Origin: Stichopus chloronotus
Lineage: Eukaryota; Echinodermata; Holothuroidea; Aspidochirotida; Stichopodidae
Direction of reading: 5' to 3'
NCBI GenBank assembly: GCA_021234535.1
Contig: CM037839.1
Location: forward strand, 29,780,975 to 29,844,974
Length of the DNA: 64,000 bases
Numbering within the stretch: position 1 is the first letter of the stretch; every line of letters begins with the position of its first letter. Under the pieces are notes generated by a model. The model saw only the letters and a program-made list of their open reading frames with translations. It made no database searches and was not told where the DNA came from. Below are positions 25,073-37,885 of the stretch, in pieces. The translations under genes and the position numbers were made by a program.

Positions 25073-26261
25073 ATCTGCAACTTTTGCATGTGGTATCGAT
25101 CAGATTCATCAATACTAATGTTTAAACAACTGTCCTATGATAAATTTAGGTACAGTAATTCCCTGAGGTGGTCACAAAACTAATGATGAGAAGTCCATGC
25201 CCCATAGTCTATTGTGCCAGAGTTGCAAGTGGGCGTTATATGTCGGTAAGTAATACTACTGTACAATTCATCATATTCCTAATGCAGTGTGCTGTATTCT
25301 CTAGAAAGTTAAATCTAACATGCGCTGAGAGTCTCTGAGTGAGTATTTTCATGTATCGTTAAAATGTACCATTCCTCATGTTTTCTTTCATAGATCATTT
25401 TAAAAACATCTTTGATAATCCTAGATTTAGAGATGATGATGACTCATAGATTATTTATGGTGACTTTTAAGGACCTTCATTTAATGTGGACAACAAATTT
25501 TGCCATATGTGCCACTGAATGTTTTATCTTTGGAAAGTACTTACACAGATTTGAAATTCAAAGGGATTCACAGACACTGACAAAATGATAATGTGAAAAA
25601 AGAGGCAGTCAGTGAATAAAAGTGTCCAGATAGCAATGTGTTTGAATTTGCTGACATAGTAATGACCATACAGTACTTGGTACTTTGTGTTTGATAAAAG
25701 AATCACTCTCTGTGTGATGTAAAAATCCAGGGTATACAGTATTTCTGTTTATTTGGTAGTGATTAAGACTACTGCACTAGCTATACGTGTTAATGGGAAT
25801 GATTTTGAGAAATCAATAATTGTGAAACAATGAAAGAAAGAAAAACAGTATCCATCCAACAGCCATCATTACAGTCACAACATTTCAAAGACCTTATCAG
25901 AATAAAGGCATGTTTGAGAATCAGTACACTAAGCATTGCTGTACACTAGTGTACCCATGTGAATTTACTACTTGTGTTTATTTTCATATGCTGATGTATC
26001 TGCTTTGCATGCAATCACTTATCAAGTTGTGGTTCATGTTTTTCAATTGTAAGACATACTGTATTGTTTGTGCCCTCAGAACATTTTCAGTCTCATGGCA
26101 CTTCATATGTAATCAGCCCATCCAAAATTTGCAGACTTACAGTGTATTAAAACAGGATGTGCTGTTTGAAGAAAAACAAATAGCCTTTATCGTTTATTCT
26201 CCATCATTCTTTTTGGAAAATACCATCTACGATATCTTTCTTTCAGGAGAAATTTCATTCA

Positions 26262-26540
26262 TTAGATTGTTAGTTACGGCAGAGAGAAGAGTGATAAATT
26301 TTTTACTGCTAAAATTTTAGGGGAACGAGACCCTGTTGTAAATGTGCAGCACTTGCTTGCGAAGACCCGACAACAAAAAAGCATTGCTTCTGGAAATTAG
26401 TAGTCTTTATTTGGACAAATAGACCACATAGTTTTACAGCTTTTTACAACTATGGGAAATATAGCCAGTTTGTTGGTGCACTTTTGACATTCCAGGAAAA
26501 ACAACCCATCCTGCATTAAAGCATCTATATAATTGTGATG
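26262..26540 (+). repeat. Interspersed repeat, copy 1
   Basis: It is homologous to 43850-44165: shared agagaagagtgat, taaatgtgcagcacttgc, gcattgcttctggaaattag, gggaaatatagccagt, and caggaaaaacaacccatcctgc. No coding potential. Confidence 0.65.
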
Positions 26541-26950
26541 TGCACTGTTGGTGATTGGACACTATTTTTGTTTGCTCTGTGTTATCACTCCAAACAATGT
26601 TTTGCTTACTTTTTGCATACACACTTATGGCAAAGCAGTCATTAAATAATTTAGGCAAAATCACTTCACCATATGAACAGTAAAATCAATGTTGTGTGCA
26701 ACTCAGATCATAGAATTAAAGTTCTGTGTATCTAGTAACATTTTGGTATTGTTGGTTCTATGGAGAGATGTATTATTCCAAGCCAGCTTAAATGTGCCAT
26801 ACTTGTAAACATCAGGGGTTGAATTGCCATACTTTGCTAATTTTTAAATATCATCTAGTGTTTTTTGTACAGGCTTATTGACTAAGGTTTTCATGTTTTG
26901 GAATTTAACATCAGTTGGCAATAGTTTTGGTCTGAAATACAGTAATGAAG

Positions 26951-27381
26951 CAGAGCTGCCAACCGTCCCTGTTTTACGGTATTTTTTCCTTTTTTTTAAG
27001 CCAAATACGGCAAGACGTTTTCCCCCTTTATTGTTCCGTTTTTTTAGAATGTGTACACAATATGATTTGGAAACATTTAAACTTTATTTACCAACATTTT
27101 GTTGATGAAATAACATCATTTTAATATCATAGTTATGACAAAATATTCAGTCAATCATAAAACAAGGAATTAAAGACACCGAAGTCGATCACGTATTTCT
27201 ACTAGCCATTTAATATTTGCAATCCCGAAGTATGTACCAGTTTAAAAGTTTGTTTGAAAAGCATCTAATCGCCAGAATTACAAGCAGCATGCCTTATTTT
27301 GTAAGAAAACTTTTTTCCACTTAAAACACTTTTTTTACTGTTTGGAATCCTTTTTTTGATTTGTTGAGGTTGGCAGCTTTG
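26951..27381. mobile_element. 431-bp hAT-like MITE with target duplication
   Basis: The left end CAGAGCTGCCAACC and right end GGTTGGCAGCTTTG form a 14-bp terminal inverted repeat with one mismatch. ATGAAG directly flanks both sides (26945-26950 and 27382-27387). Allowing one mismatch the duplication extends to 8 bp, the hAT length. The interior is T-rich and non-coding. Confidence 0.75.
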
Positions 27382-27435
27382 ATGAAGTTTCAAGTTTAAG
27401 TTGATTCCTTACATTAATCTCCACTTTAATAAATG

Positions 27436-27568
27436 ACAGATTTTCTCAGTTGCTAGCAATGTGGAAAGTTACCTGAAACCACCTTATCGAGTAGTGGATG
27501 TTCACCACCAGCATGGACATGTCTACAAGCATATATCTTACATGTCTCCAGCAAGATCGCATTACTTA
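27436..27568 (+). CDS. Candidate last exon of an upstream + strand gene
   Basis: The acceptor cagattttctcag is followed by a frame open for about 41 codons to TGA. It contains V-V-D-V-H-H-Q-H-G-H-V-Y and ends in S-P-A-R-S-H-Y-L. Local GC is higher than the flanks. The preceding exon would have to end in phase 1; no partner exon was identified. The family was not recognised. It could be a pseudogene fragment. Confidence 0.28.
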
Positions 27569-29848
27569 TGAACAAACTAAGCTTCAAGAGTAATAAGGTG
27601 TTTGCCTGATGCTTACTGAAAAAAAAAACCCTATTTCTATTAATATTGATTTATGGATAAAATGGAGTTACTATTGATTTACTGTAAAATGGAGTAAATA
27701 TGGAGTAAATATTGATTTATAGATGCAAAATGATAGGTTATTGAAAATAACAAGGATGGTAACGTTGTTTCCAGTGAAGAAGTTACTCAATGACTTATCA
27801 CTCAAGAGTAATTTCGTCAAATTCAAAAATGGTGCATTATCTATAATTACTTCTCCTTGTCTGAACTGTTTTGAGGAGATGAAGCTTAAGTTTGCAGATG
27901 TTTATTACTGATGAGCCTGAATGGTTTAACAATGATTAGAAGCTGTACTCTTTGTATGTCATATTGGTGCATTTTAAATTCCTTATTTCCTTTCATGTCA
28001 AAACAGACTTGGAGTATTTGTTTTTACTTTAACTCTTGTGTCACAGAATGGTGACAGCGAAGAATATCCAAGCAGATGACAGATGGAACAAGAGTGATAC
28101 TTAAGCTTTCAATTAGAGAATATTAATTACTCATTCAGACTTAAGGTTCATACAGATTCAGATTACAATTATGCACAAGTTTGATTAGGCTAAAATGATA
28201 AGAACTAAGGGTGTTCAATTAATTTAGAGCTTACCACTAAGACTGAAGTATAAGGGTGGTACCTGGTAACTGGTGAGACAGTTCTGGACCGCAGGTGGAA
28301 TCTTGTCGTAATTCGGCTGGGCTACCATAAATATAATGCTAGGAGAGTAGGATGTGACCACAACGTTGGGTATAGGCTAATGCTGGTGTAGAATGCAACT
28401 GGCAATTATCACTGAAGTCTCTGATCAAATCCGACAGTACAGTGAGTGCACATCAATAGACAGCACTTGTCAGGTGATTAACCATAACTTAAGCTTCTAG
28501 AATGTACAAGATCAGAAAAACCAGTGTCCCAGAATATTGGAATGTCCCACAGTGAATACAGAGTGTAGGCTAGGCTGACGTAATCTGTTGACTTCTCTCC
28601 ACAGACTTATAATTAGGCTGACGTTAAGTAAACCCCCCCTCCCACCCTTCCTTGCAGGGAACAGAGGGATGTCATCTTCTCAGATCAGTAGAGTATTATT
28701 CTTTTAAAATTTCTCTCTAGCAACAAGAATATTTAAAGTCACTTGCTAGAACATTCTGTTCTAAGTCAATTTTAACTGATGGCCGAGTCTTCTTCCTGTC
28801 CATCTCTGTTTGTCCCCTTACAGTGGTCTGCAAAGAATACACTAAGTGTTCATTGCATTAATCTATTAAGACAGTGTTTTTGATTGGAAAGGATATTTGA
28901 AATGCAGAGAACACTGGATTTTGATCTATTTGTAAAGTCGGTTTTCAAGGTCAATTCCATGAATGAACCACATGCACCTTGATAAGAGTTGTATGAAGTA
29001 TCTACTCTATGGTGCTTTTCATTAGAAAGACTTTGTAAGAACTTATATTTCTCATAACAACACCTTAAAATTACAGTCCTCCTTTAAAGTAGAGTGTGTT
29101 GATTTTATTGTATTTCACACACAGGATTCATGCTTAAGGTTACAACTCACCCCCCTCACAAAACAGTTTGTTGATTTATCATTGGAGTAAAGAGATGGGT
29201 CAAGTGCTTTACATTTATGACAGTATTGAGACTTTATTTAGTAAGTTATGGGCTTCTGTTTGATGTTGATCAAAGGTCAGTGTAATATTTAATACAGTGT
29301 ACACAATATCTCTTTCCAAAGAAGGCAAAGATCTTGTTAAGAAAAGATCGATGTTTCCCCATAACTGTAGTGCTTATAGTTGTTCATATGGAATGATGGG
29401 CTTGTCTGATCAGGGAGCTAGTCATACAGTACTGCTTGGATATTTCATTCTCCAGGCAATGACAATTTACATCAAATTAATGGACTTGATATTGTATCTG
29501 TAATCATGTACCAGCATTTTTGTTAGGTGACCCCCAAATATCTGACTTTGAATCAATCATGCAGTGTCTTGAGACATTGCTGATTTTCACACTTCAGCAA
29601 ATTCTAACAAACTTCTTCTGATTCAGCATTGTGGCAGTTGTATGCCCATAAGTGGTAGTAACACCTTTGCGGTCATACAGTAGTTAACTTCCTATTTATA
29701 GCTCCATGTGAACTTAACTGTGCACCCAGTTTGGGACAATATCATCTACAATGTACTTTCATGTCTGTTGTGAATAACATGTTATTCATGTTTCTGCTGT
29801 GCAAAAGTTAGCAAATGTTTTGTCATTTTTCTTTTTTTTAAAGCACAG

Positions 29849-29958
29849 AATGGGGAGACAGTACATGGTTAACAGTCCCGGAATTAGCTGGATTGTCAGA
29901 GCACCCTTTAGCAGAAATTCTTAAACAGTTGTCTTCAAATAAATTACACCGTGAATAG
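29849..29958 (+). CDS. Candidate last exon of an upstream + strand gene
   Basis: A long pyrimidine tract (tttttctttttttta) and cag precede a frame open to TAG. It reads W-G-D-S-T-W-L-T-V-P-E-L-A-G, then H-P-L-A-E-I-L-K-Q-L, giving an amphipathic C-terminus. Local GC is raised. The previous exon would end in phase 1. It lies 1.3 kb upstream of the acidic-protein gene on the same strand. No family recognised and no partner exon found. Confidence 0.3.
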
Positions 29959-30540
29959 TAACATACTTATTGCCTCGACAGTTTTTCATTTCAACACTTC
30001 ATAGTTGTGTAGAAGGAAATGGAATTATCACCAGTGCTTTTGAACAGCTCTCCATGAATGTGGCTGTGATACTTATCATCTTACAGCAGACCTCCCTAGT
30101 AACCCAGATTTTGCAGGTCTGACCCACACCCAAACCTGCCCAGTCCTCTGACAAACTTGCATTTCCAAAAAGTTCAATCTTCATAGGGAGTCACATATAA
30201 AGAGAGCATTGATAATGCCCCACTTATCAACACACAATTCACGGAATTACAACTCAAATCTCAACAGTGCTATGCTTTATAACACAAAAATTCAGGCTAA
30301 AGGTGTTGACTGATTTGGTATTAAACACAGTACCACTATTTTGTGTGTAGACACTTCTTGTATAAAACCATGTCAAGGTGGGGACCTCTCCCTGGTAAAC
30401 CCCTCACCCAGACTGGAGGAGAAATCAGAGGTGGAGCCCCATCTCGTGCCCCTTTGCTTTGCAGCTACACTATGTGAGAGACATTTATAAGATAACCTCA
30501 GGAACCACTAAGATCTCTAAAACAAGAAGGAGAGGAATAA

Positions 30541-30770
30541 ATGGAACCGGTAACATGTTCTGTAGTACCATTACAAACTCTTTATACCACTCTAACCTCT
30601 GTACCACTTAAGCCTCGGAATACCAACCTCTATCCCGCTCTATTACATCTAAACCACTCTATGCCTCTATACCACTCTATTACGTCTATAAGACTCTATT
30701 ACATCTATTACTCTATTACCTCTATACCACTCTAATATGTCGCTAAAACCTCTTTAATTACATAGAGGTC
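30541..30770 (+). repeat. CTCTATTAC/CTCTATACCA degenerate simple repeat
   Basis: tataccactctatt, acgtctataagactctatt and acctctataccactcta repeats with about a 12-30-bp rhythm. The overlapping 64-codon frame is a by-product. Confidence 0.6.
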
Positions 30771-31282
30771 TTACTACCATAACCAGCAGTCACTGACAAC
30801 ATTTCATATGTGTTTTGGAAGATGATGTAATGCTAGTATTAAAACCCCACATTATGCTGTTGGTCCTAGTTTTAATGCTGTTAAACTTACCTTTGTTGTA
30901 AATAAACAAACATGGTACCAGTGACATTATTGCCTTTCTCTTCACTTATGTTTGCCTTAGAGGGTGGACGATTAATAAAAACAGAAATAAAAGTTTCAAA
31001 ACAGAAAAAAAAAATACACATCCAAGCATTTTCACAAATATGTAAGAATTTCATCACTAACAGCATCAATTTCTTTGCCAGTTCACATTGGGTATTGTTT
31101 GGTAAATATTTCACCATAAGACTAGCATGATGCTGTGTGAGAATCAATATGATTTCATATGTGTATCAAGTAGCATCCCTTACAGTGTTGCTCACACTTT
31201 TTACATAACTTTCTGAACATTGCTTGTACTGAACTGTTGTTCAAATAACGATTTCATCAGTTTTGGCATACCTTCTTTTTAG

Positions 31283-31683
31283 GTATTCAAACCATCGTTC
31301 TTTCAAAATTACCTCAACAAAAATGGAGTCCACAGATGATCTTTTTCTGAAGGCTTGGGAATCCAGACAAGAGGGTCCACCACCAACAATACCATCCGAT
31401 CCACCTGAGGATCCTTGGGGAAGTGTCCTGGAGGACACAGTAAAGGTCTCAACACAGGGTCATCCAGAAAGTACTGTCAACTCTAAATCTGGAGAATTGA
31501 CATTTGACAAAGTCTTTCAACAGTGCAATAATTTTACAGAGAGTGCAATCCCCAGTAAGAACAATAACTCACAGGACAGAGACAATAGGAATAGCGGCTT
31601 TGATGATGACTTTGGAGCGTGGTCAGAAACGGATGTGCTCTTCAAATCTGGACTGTTAGATCAAGAGTTTAAAACCATATCTG
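31283..31683 (+). CDS. First coding exon of an unrecognised acidic, disordered protein
   Basis: The exon follows a pyrimidine-rich acceptor (cttctttttag, ending at 31282) and stops at the donor CTG|gtaagtc. The chosen start is the ATG at 31323, with A at -3 and G at +4; the 40 nt before it would be 5' UTR, implying an upstream non-coding exon. The frame is also open back to the acceptor, so an upstream coding start is not excluded. It encodes residues 1-120 plus one base. Visible features are an acidic N-terminus, a proline-rich stretch (19-31) ending in D-P-W (30-32), an Asn/Ser-rich linker, and F-D-D-D-F-G-A-W at 93-100 followed by S-E-T-D. No folded domain, signal peptide or membrane segment is seen. 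DPW and aromatic-glycine-acidic peptides are known binding motifs for adaptor ear domains, so a vesicle-coat accessory role is possible but unproven. GC is higher than in the flanks. Confidence 0.72.
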
Positions 31684-31847
31684 GTAAGTCATCATGGTCC
31701 AGAGAGAAAAATGTAAGAGAAAGAAAGGGCTGTCATATTTCAAGAAAGTTTGGTTAAGTTAGAAGAGGTAATGAGTTGTATAGATCTTGCTGGTATGGAA
31801 GAGGTTGTTTTCATATCAACATATATGTAGCTTATTAGATGAAACAG

Positions 31848-31985
31848 GGTTCGTAGCAGTCCTTGAAAACCTTATAAAGTACTTGAATTTTCATGAGCCT
31901 TGAAATGTCCAGGGTTGGAAAACCTTGCAAACCTTCAGAACCTGGTTCGGGGGAAATCCGCAACACTTGTGCGAAATGTTGGAAA
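31848..31985. repeat. Possible MITE end (ccttgaaa repeat)
   Basis: ggttcgtagcagtccttgaa, aagtacttgaattttcatga and gccttgaaatgtccaggg give a tandem cttgaa pattern seen at the ends of common animal MITEs. No partner end found. Confidence 0.35.
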
Positions 31986-32394
31986 TTGTTGGAAATCTTC
32001 AGAGAAACAAAACAAACGAGGGAGAACAGTGAAGATGTTGGGAAAAAATATTGAACAGAAGCTCTGTTGATTGTTTTTGATTACAATACTCACATAGGCA
32101 AATAGCACAGGCTGCCTCTATGCCTAACCGCTCTGTCCAGAATATCCACAACAACACGTGCAAGTTACCAGAAATTATCGCCAGTTAACTTTTAAGCACA
32201 CTTCAGTCACCCTACACACCCTATAAACCCCAATGCCCACAGGTGATTCACGTAGTACTGGTGCACAATTTCATCTCCGTGGGTTTTGGTGTTTTTGTTT
32301 CTGAACTCAGCACACAGATTCTCTGTGCAATTAATGGGCACTGAGTGCTTTCACATGTACTTGTACACAACATACACAGTACTTACACTCCTAA

Positions 32395-33831
32395 CTAAAT
32401 AGTCCTGTCCTGATTCTATTTTCATCAACCCGACTACACATGATGAGGTCGTAAAAATGATTTTATCCCTCAAACCATCTGCCACTGGATTTGATACTGT
32501 AGAATGCCAGCAAATATTGTTAAACACATTGCCCATTCTGTGTCGGCACCACTCACTTATCTTTTCAATGTCTTTTAACCATTGTGTATTCCCTGCTTTG
32601 TATTGTTCCTATGTTTAAAAGTGGGGCAAAAGATTTTGTAACTACAGACCTATTTCAATTCTTCCATGTTTCTCAAAAATTTTAGAGAAAAGATAACAGG
32701 CTCTATTCATTCTTAATCCAGTGTAATCTTTTGTATGACTGTCAGTTTGGGTTTTTTCCTGGTAGGTCAACCACTCACGCTATCCTAAGGTTTACCAACA
32801 AAATTTTGGAAGCATTTGAAAAAAACCACTTTGCATCTGGCACTTTCCTTGACCGTTTGAAAGCCTTTGATACACTTGATCATAACATAGATGCTTAATT
32901 ACAATGGAGTCTGAGAGACAGTGAATAAAGGTCATCAGTTTGTTTCTATCAATAATGTAAACTCTGCAGGCCTGTCAATTGTGACATTTCACAGGGCTCT
33001 GTTCTAGGTCCATAACCACTCATTATCTATATTAATGATCTTTATGTAGCCAGTAATAAGTTTCAAATAGTTTCTTATGCTGATGATTCTAGTCTTTTCT
33101 TTTCAATATTGTTTGGGGTAGTACTTAACCTACCAGGATTCAGCCTCTCTTTGTACTTCAAAAAAGAGCTGTTCGATATATATCTGTAAGGAGGACTACC
33201 TTCAACACTCAGCCCCTCTTTTTGTAAACCTTCATATACTTGATATCTGTGACATTAATCGTTATTACGTCGGCATTCTCATGTATAATTGGTCGCTTTG
33301 TAATACTCCCTCAATTTTTAGTAAATTTTTTAATTATAGTAGAGACAATAATGCAAATCTTATTCGTTCCTCTAATCATTTTTCGATCCCATACTTTATA
33401 CTCAAATCCTCACATTGCAGTATTCGTTTCGTTGGTGTAAAATTCTGGAATTGTTTACCTGATAATATTAAGGAGTGCCACACTCTTCCCTCATTTAAAA
33501 AACTTCTTAAACCTCATCTCACAACAAACTATCACCGATTGCCTAGCTTTTTTTGTCTTTTCCTCCTACTTTGTGTCTCTATTCCTTGTTGTTGCTAATG
33601 TTCTTTTTTCTTCCTATTTCGTTTTCATACGTTTATGTTTTTCTTTTCGTTAAAAGGGGGTGGGAACGTTTACAAGCTCTCTGGAGCTTCTTGTCGCTTC
33701 CCCTCAGTCTCTTTCCTCTTTCATTTTATCTTGTTTTGCACATACATTCACTTTTGTATGCATATGCATATTCACTTTGTTATTTCTATGAAAGAGATTG
33801 AAATACAGTTGGATGAAATGAATTGAATAAT
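32395..33831 (+). pseudogene. Second LINE reverse transcriptase remnant in intron 1
   Basis: Broken frames show H-D-E-V-V-K-M-I-L-S-L-K-P (about 32440), N-Y-R-P-I-S-I-L-P-C-F-S-K-I-L-E-K (about 32650), F-L-P-G-R-S-T-T-H-A-I-L region (about 32760), K-A-F-D-T-L-D-H-N (about 32870) and the C-terminal L-P-S-F-K-K-L-L-K-P-H (about 33490). The last 30 bases (GAAATGAATTGAATAA-like) resemble the short 3' tail repeats of LINEs. Its wording differs from the 17-kb element, so it is a different family. It lies in the same orientation as the host gene. Confidence 0.8.
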
Positions 33832-34311
33832 CCACTATACAAATGCACTGCGGCATGTTCGTTCCTATAGCGTGATGATGTAGCTAATCCCCTTATTATA
33901 CTGCCGTGGTTCTTGGATGAATTCCATGTAAATAACCAAAAGCACCATCAACTCTTTTAATTGATGCTAGGGCCGCTGATTTACTATTTTAAAAAGAATC
34001 AGATTCTGTTTTCAAAGATACCGATTGGCATAAAGTGCCGTAGCGTGTTTGATGTAAGAAAATCTATCAATGGGGGTTTTTCCATGTTTCTTTCATGGTC
34101 AGCCTTACAGTAGAATGGTATAGCATATCCGATGTAAAATGCAAAGTCTGATCAGAACAAAATCATTAGTATTGCTTCAAAACTGAGACATTCCATGAAA
34201 CGTTGCACATTTCCTGTACAGCAAACTGCATCACATACATTTTTGAAGTTGAAATGTCCAAAAATGTCTTGTGGAAGAAACAGGTTCGATCGTGTGCAGC
34301 CTTCCGATAAT

Positions 34312-35062
34312 TTAAAGGGGAATTCCAGTCAAGGAATATGTCTTCTGACTTATTTAAGACATTTCAAACCATTTTCATTCATATTCTTGACCTTTGAAAT
34401 GAACTTCTAATGGGCAACATAATATGTTCAAACTTCCCGCCCAACAGAGTTTCTATCACCATGCATGTACACGAAGGGCACGGCCATTATGATGTAATTG
34501 ACTGTGATCTCTGAGGCTTGTGACATAGTCGACGACCAGCTCTAATCCATGACGACCAACCTGACTGTCCTACATAATTTGTAATTACATGGCTTATTCC
34601 CCTGTCTCTGAAAAGGTTCACTTAGTACTTACTACAGATTGCGTTTCCTTTATCTTCACGGTATAGTTCGCATGGGCTCACACGGGCTCACACTATGTAA
34701 TGTTGCCTTTTGAAGGAAAATTCCTCTTCTGTGTTTTATTGCAATCTTATCGATTACCTTATCTTGTGGTAGCTACATTGAATACACAGTGTGTCTAATA
34801 ACTAATTATGTAGGTTAATCACGTTGATCATGGTTGGTCGCCAATTACGTCACAAGCCACAGAGATCACAGTCAATTACATCATAATGGCCACGCCCTTC
34901 ATATACAAGCATAGTGTTAGAAACTCTGTGGGGCGGGAAGTTTGAACATACCATGTTGCCCATTAGAAGTTCATTTCAAAACGGCAAGAATATGAATGAA
35001 AATGGTTTGAAATGGCTTAAATAAGTCAGAAGACATGTTCCTTAACTGGAGTTCCCGTTTAA
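34312..35062. mobile_element. 751-bp hairpin MITE with TTAA target duplications
   Basis: The two ends are long inverted copies of each other, about 200-250 bp per arm. TTAAAGGGGAATTCCAG at the left pairs with CTGGAGTTCCCGTTTAA at the right, and the match continues inward, for example gtgatctctgaggcttgtgac against gtcacaagccacagagatcac. TTAA at both ends is the target site of piggyBac-type transposases, so it is probably a non-autonomous relative. No transposase ORF is present. Confidence 0.82.
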
Positions 35063-37317
35063 GTATTAAATGATATCCTAAGGTAGTGAATGTACATGTA
35101 GTGAATAGCCTAACCACCTCGGCTATTCTTATTTGATCATCACCGGGAGCAAAAGTCTTTCCGTAAGTTGCTGACTTCAGATTTTTTCATGAAACATTTC
35201 AATAACATTAGGCCTAGTTTGTTATATTCATTGATCCTAGTTACTTAAAAGTAAATTAAAGGTTTGAAGTAGCAGAATGTTTTACCAGGCCCAAATTTTC
35301 CCCAGGGGTACCTGGGTTCATTGTGGAGTTATAATAGGACATTTTGCTTTGCATGTTTATATCGCACCACGTACCCTATACCTCTGTTCAGCATATGCAT
35401 GACAACGACAATGTGTTTTTTGTCAGAAAAAAATAATATTTCAAGTTTTTTGTCACATGTAGGTTGTATGTTAGTGAAACTTTGTTTACGGCTAGCAGTT
35501 TCAGAAGTGGGTCCTGCCATTGTCGGGTGGGTACCGTGTGCTGTGTTTGCACACTACTTTTATTCTTGAAATTCTTGCATTTCAGAAATGCTTTCTTAAT
35601 ATGTTGACAATTCTGAAGGAGACATTTATTTGATCCAATCGATGTGTGCTGGGTTGATGAAACTCTATCCATTGCAGTCTAATTTTGCTAGACACTACAT
35701 TATTTCACTCGTTGCACATATGCCCCAACCCAACAGTTGTACACACCCCATTTGTTAAAAGACATCTTTGGATTGTGGTATGATAAGGATAGCTAAATTA
35801 GGCCATGCTTTGGGCTCGATGTGAGGAGGAATTAGGTTATCAGCATACATGAAGGAGACAGGCTGACAGGCACAGAGTTATGATGTGTAGTGAACATATG
35901 AAGACAGTTAAGTTTGTCTGTTATAGAGATTCAAAACTATTTGAGGATTCTGACTCATATGTAATAAAAGAATAAAGTCAGAAGATGAAAGTTAATGGGA
36001 TCCTGCTAGTTTTTGCTCTCTAGGACACAATGAAAACTACCTAGTAGAAAAGCACAAACGGCCCTTGACACCAAAGGATGCTGCATCTGTTGCTTATTTG
36101 TGACAAAATGTGAATTTTTCAAGATTTCTTTGCAATTTTTGTTACAAACTGAAATATGTTTTTGATGTATTGTTTGTTTCTCTGAGTTCTGACATGACAT
36201 TCTTCTGGGTAAGATTTTAATGATGGGTTAACATTTTGAAATATGTTAGTATGGAAATATTAGTTCCTGACCGTGACTAACTTTTCAGGATGTATTTGGT
36301 TTTCAGCAGAGATGTAACATAAGAGTTGCTCTGATTAAACCATGTACTGTATGATTTGCATTCTGTAATTGTTCATTGTTATTCTGTAATATTTCCTGCT
36401 AGTGTAACTTTTGGTCCACTTTGCAAGGCAGCTAAGCACTATTTTTTGCCTTGCAGCTGGAACAGATCTGTGTTGAGGTTGTGACCCCTGTGTGTATTTT
36501 CACTATGAACTCTTCTGTGGTGACTTAATATGATGCCATGTCTGTACATATAAATACAATTCTTAATCATCATCTTTATCTTGAAATTTAGATTAGCAAT
36601 AATTTCTTTTTACATGCTGCAGTGGGGGGGATGTTGGATCATGGATACCAACTATATTTGACAGATTGTCCAATTTTTTTTCCTGTGTTGCTGACAGGCA
36701 TTTGAAAAATAGGGTTATTCCACCTTAGTCCTGTTTTGAGCAAGCTGTAATTTACTCCTTATCAGAAGCTGAAAAACCAAACAGCTTGCAATGGAGTTGC
36801 TTTGTTTTTTAACAGTTGACCTATTTACATAAAGTTGTGATTACAAAGACATGCATTTCCTTGGGTGGCCTATTTTGAGTATACATTGTTGAGCATTCCA
36901 AAAGGTTGTATTTTGCTGAACTTACAAACAGCATACCTCTCCTTTTGTTCAATGGAGAAACATGTTCAGGAATGTTTGTGCTGTTACAAAATGTTTGGGT
37001 TGGAAAAATTGCAATTATTTCACAATGAAGTAGACAGGAATAGCTGCAGTCATTCTTGTTGAATACAGTTGTTGCACATCACTCTGGTGCACCATCAGGT
37101 GTGAAGTGGATACAACAAAATTGAGTTTCCATAAAAAAAAAAAAATTCTTGAGATTGTAAGTGTTTTGCTGCTATCCTGAAGAAATTTGGAGTGGTGTAT
37201 TAGGATAAAAATTAAACATCTATAGCTCTATCAACATTGTTCTCATTCTGCATTCGTGTGAAGTATCATTAAAACTTTATATTGTTGTTCCTGTACTTCT
37301 TGTTTTCTGTAGATTTG

Positions 37318-37515
37318 AAGTAAGTTTGAACTACCTACAGCATTTCAGTTTTGCAAAAATAAGTTGCCAGTTGCAATGCCATCAACAATTGTTGTATGCT
37401 GCCCTCCATTTGGCCTGTAACTATTTTCCTGTTAGTGTGTCATGTCAAGATGCCTTGGTCAATGAGTGCCATGACAATTGTCAATATGCATGCAGTTTTC
37501 TGCAGTGGCTGCAGC
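37318..37515 (+). CDS. Candidate Cys-rich exon (weak)
   Basis: A strong acceptor (tgtacttcttgttttctgtag) opens into a frame that stays open for about 66 codons with about nine Cys, before running into a dispersed repeat near 37520. No clear donor is seen, and the phase does not fit exon 1. The reverse strand is partly open. Confidence 0.15.
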
Positions 37516-37524
37516 ACCCGGGAA

Positions 37525-37885
37525 GGGAGACTTTTGGGACTCATCCCAATAAAAATAAAAAGTGAGGGGACTAAAGGTATGTTTAGTCTCCCAATATTTG
37601 TTGAGTGCTCTGAATAATGAAAGAGCAAGGATGCATTAATCAAATTGCAGTCATGAGATTTCCATTTCAATGCTGGGTAAATATAGCATACTGTAGCACT
37701 TTTATTGAAAGTGGGGTAAGTCATGGTGTAAGTTGGTGGACCGAAAAACAAAATGGTGGAGGGTGAGCGCTGTAACTACTTTCTAAGCGGAACACCACCA
37801 TTGGTTGGATTAGAGCATACAAGAAAATTTGGGGCTTTGCAAACCCTCCAGATGGCTGGAAATGGCACTTCTGGTGTGTTCCAAA
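37525..37885 (+). repeat. Dispersed GCTCCGC-family repeat, rearranged copy in intron 1
   Basis: The first half (gactcatcccaat, atatttgttgagtgctctg, aatgaaagagcaaggatgc) is in the + orientation. The second half (aagcggaacaccaccattgg, caagaaaatttggggc, ccagatggctggaaatggc) reads as the reverse complement. It is therefore an inverted composite. Confidence 0.5.

Noticed and set aside
25910..26320. 136-codon + ORF
   Set aside because: Hydrophobic, Cys/Phe-rich translation typical of T-rich non-coding DNA; it overlaps an interspersed repeat.
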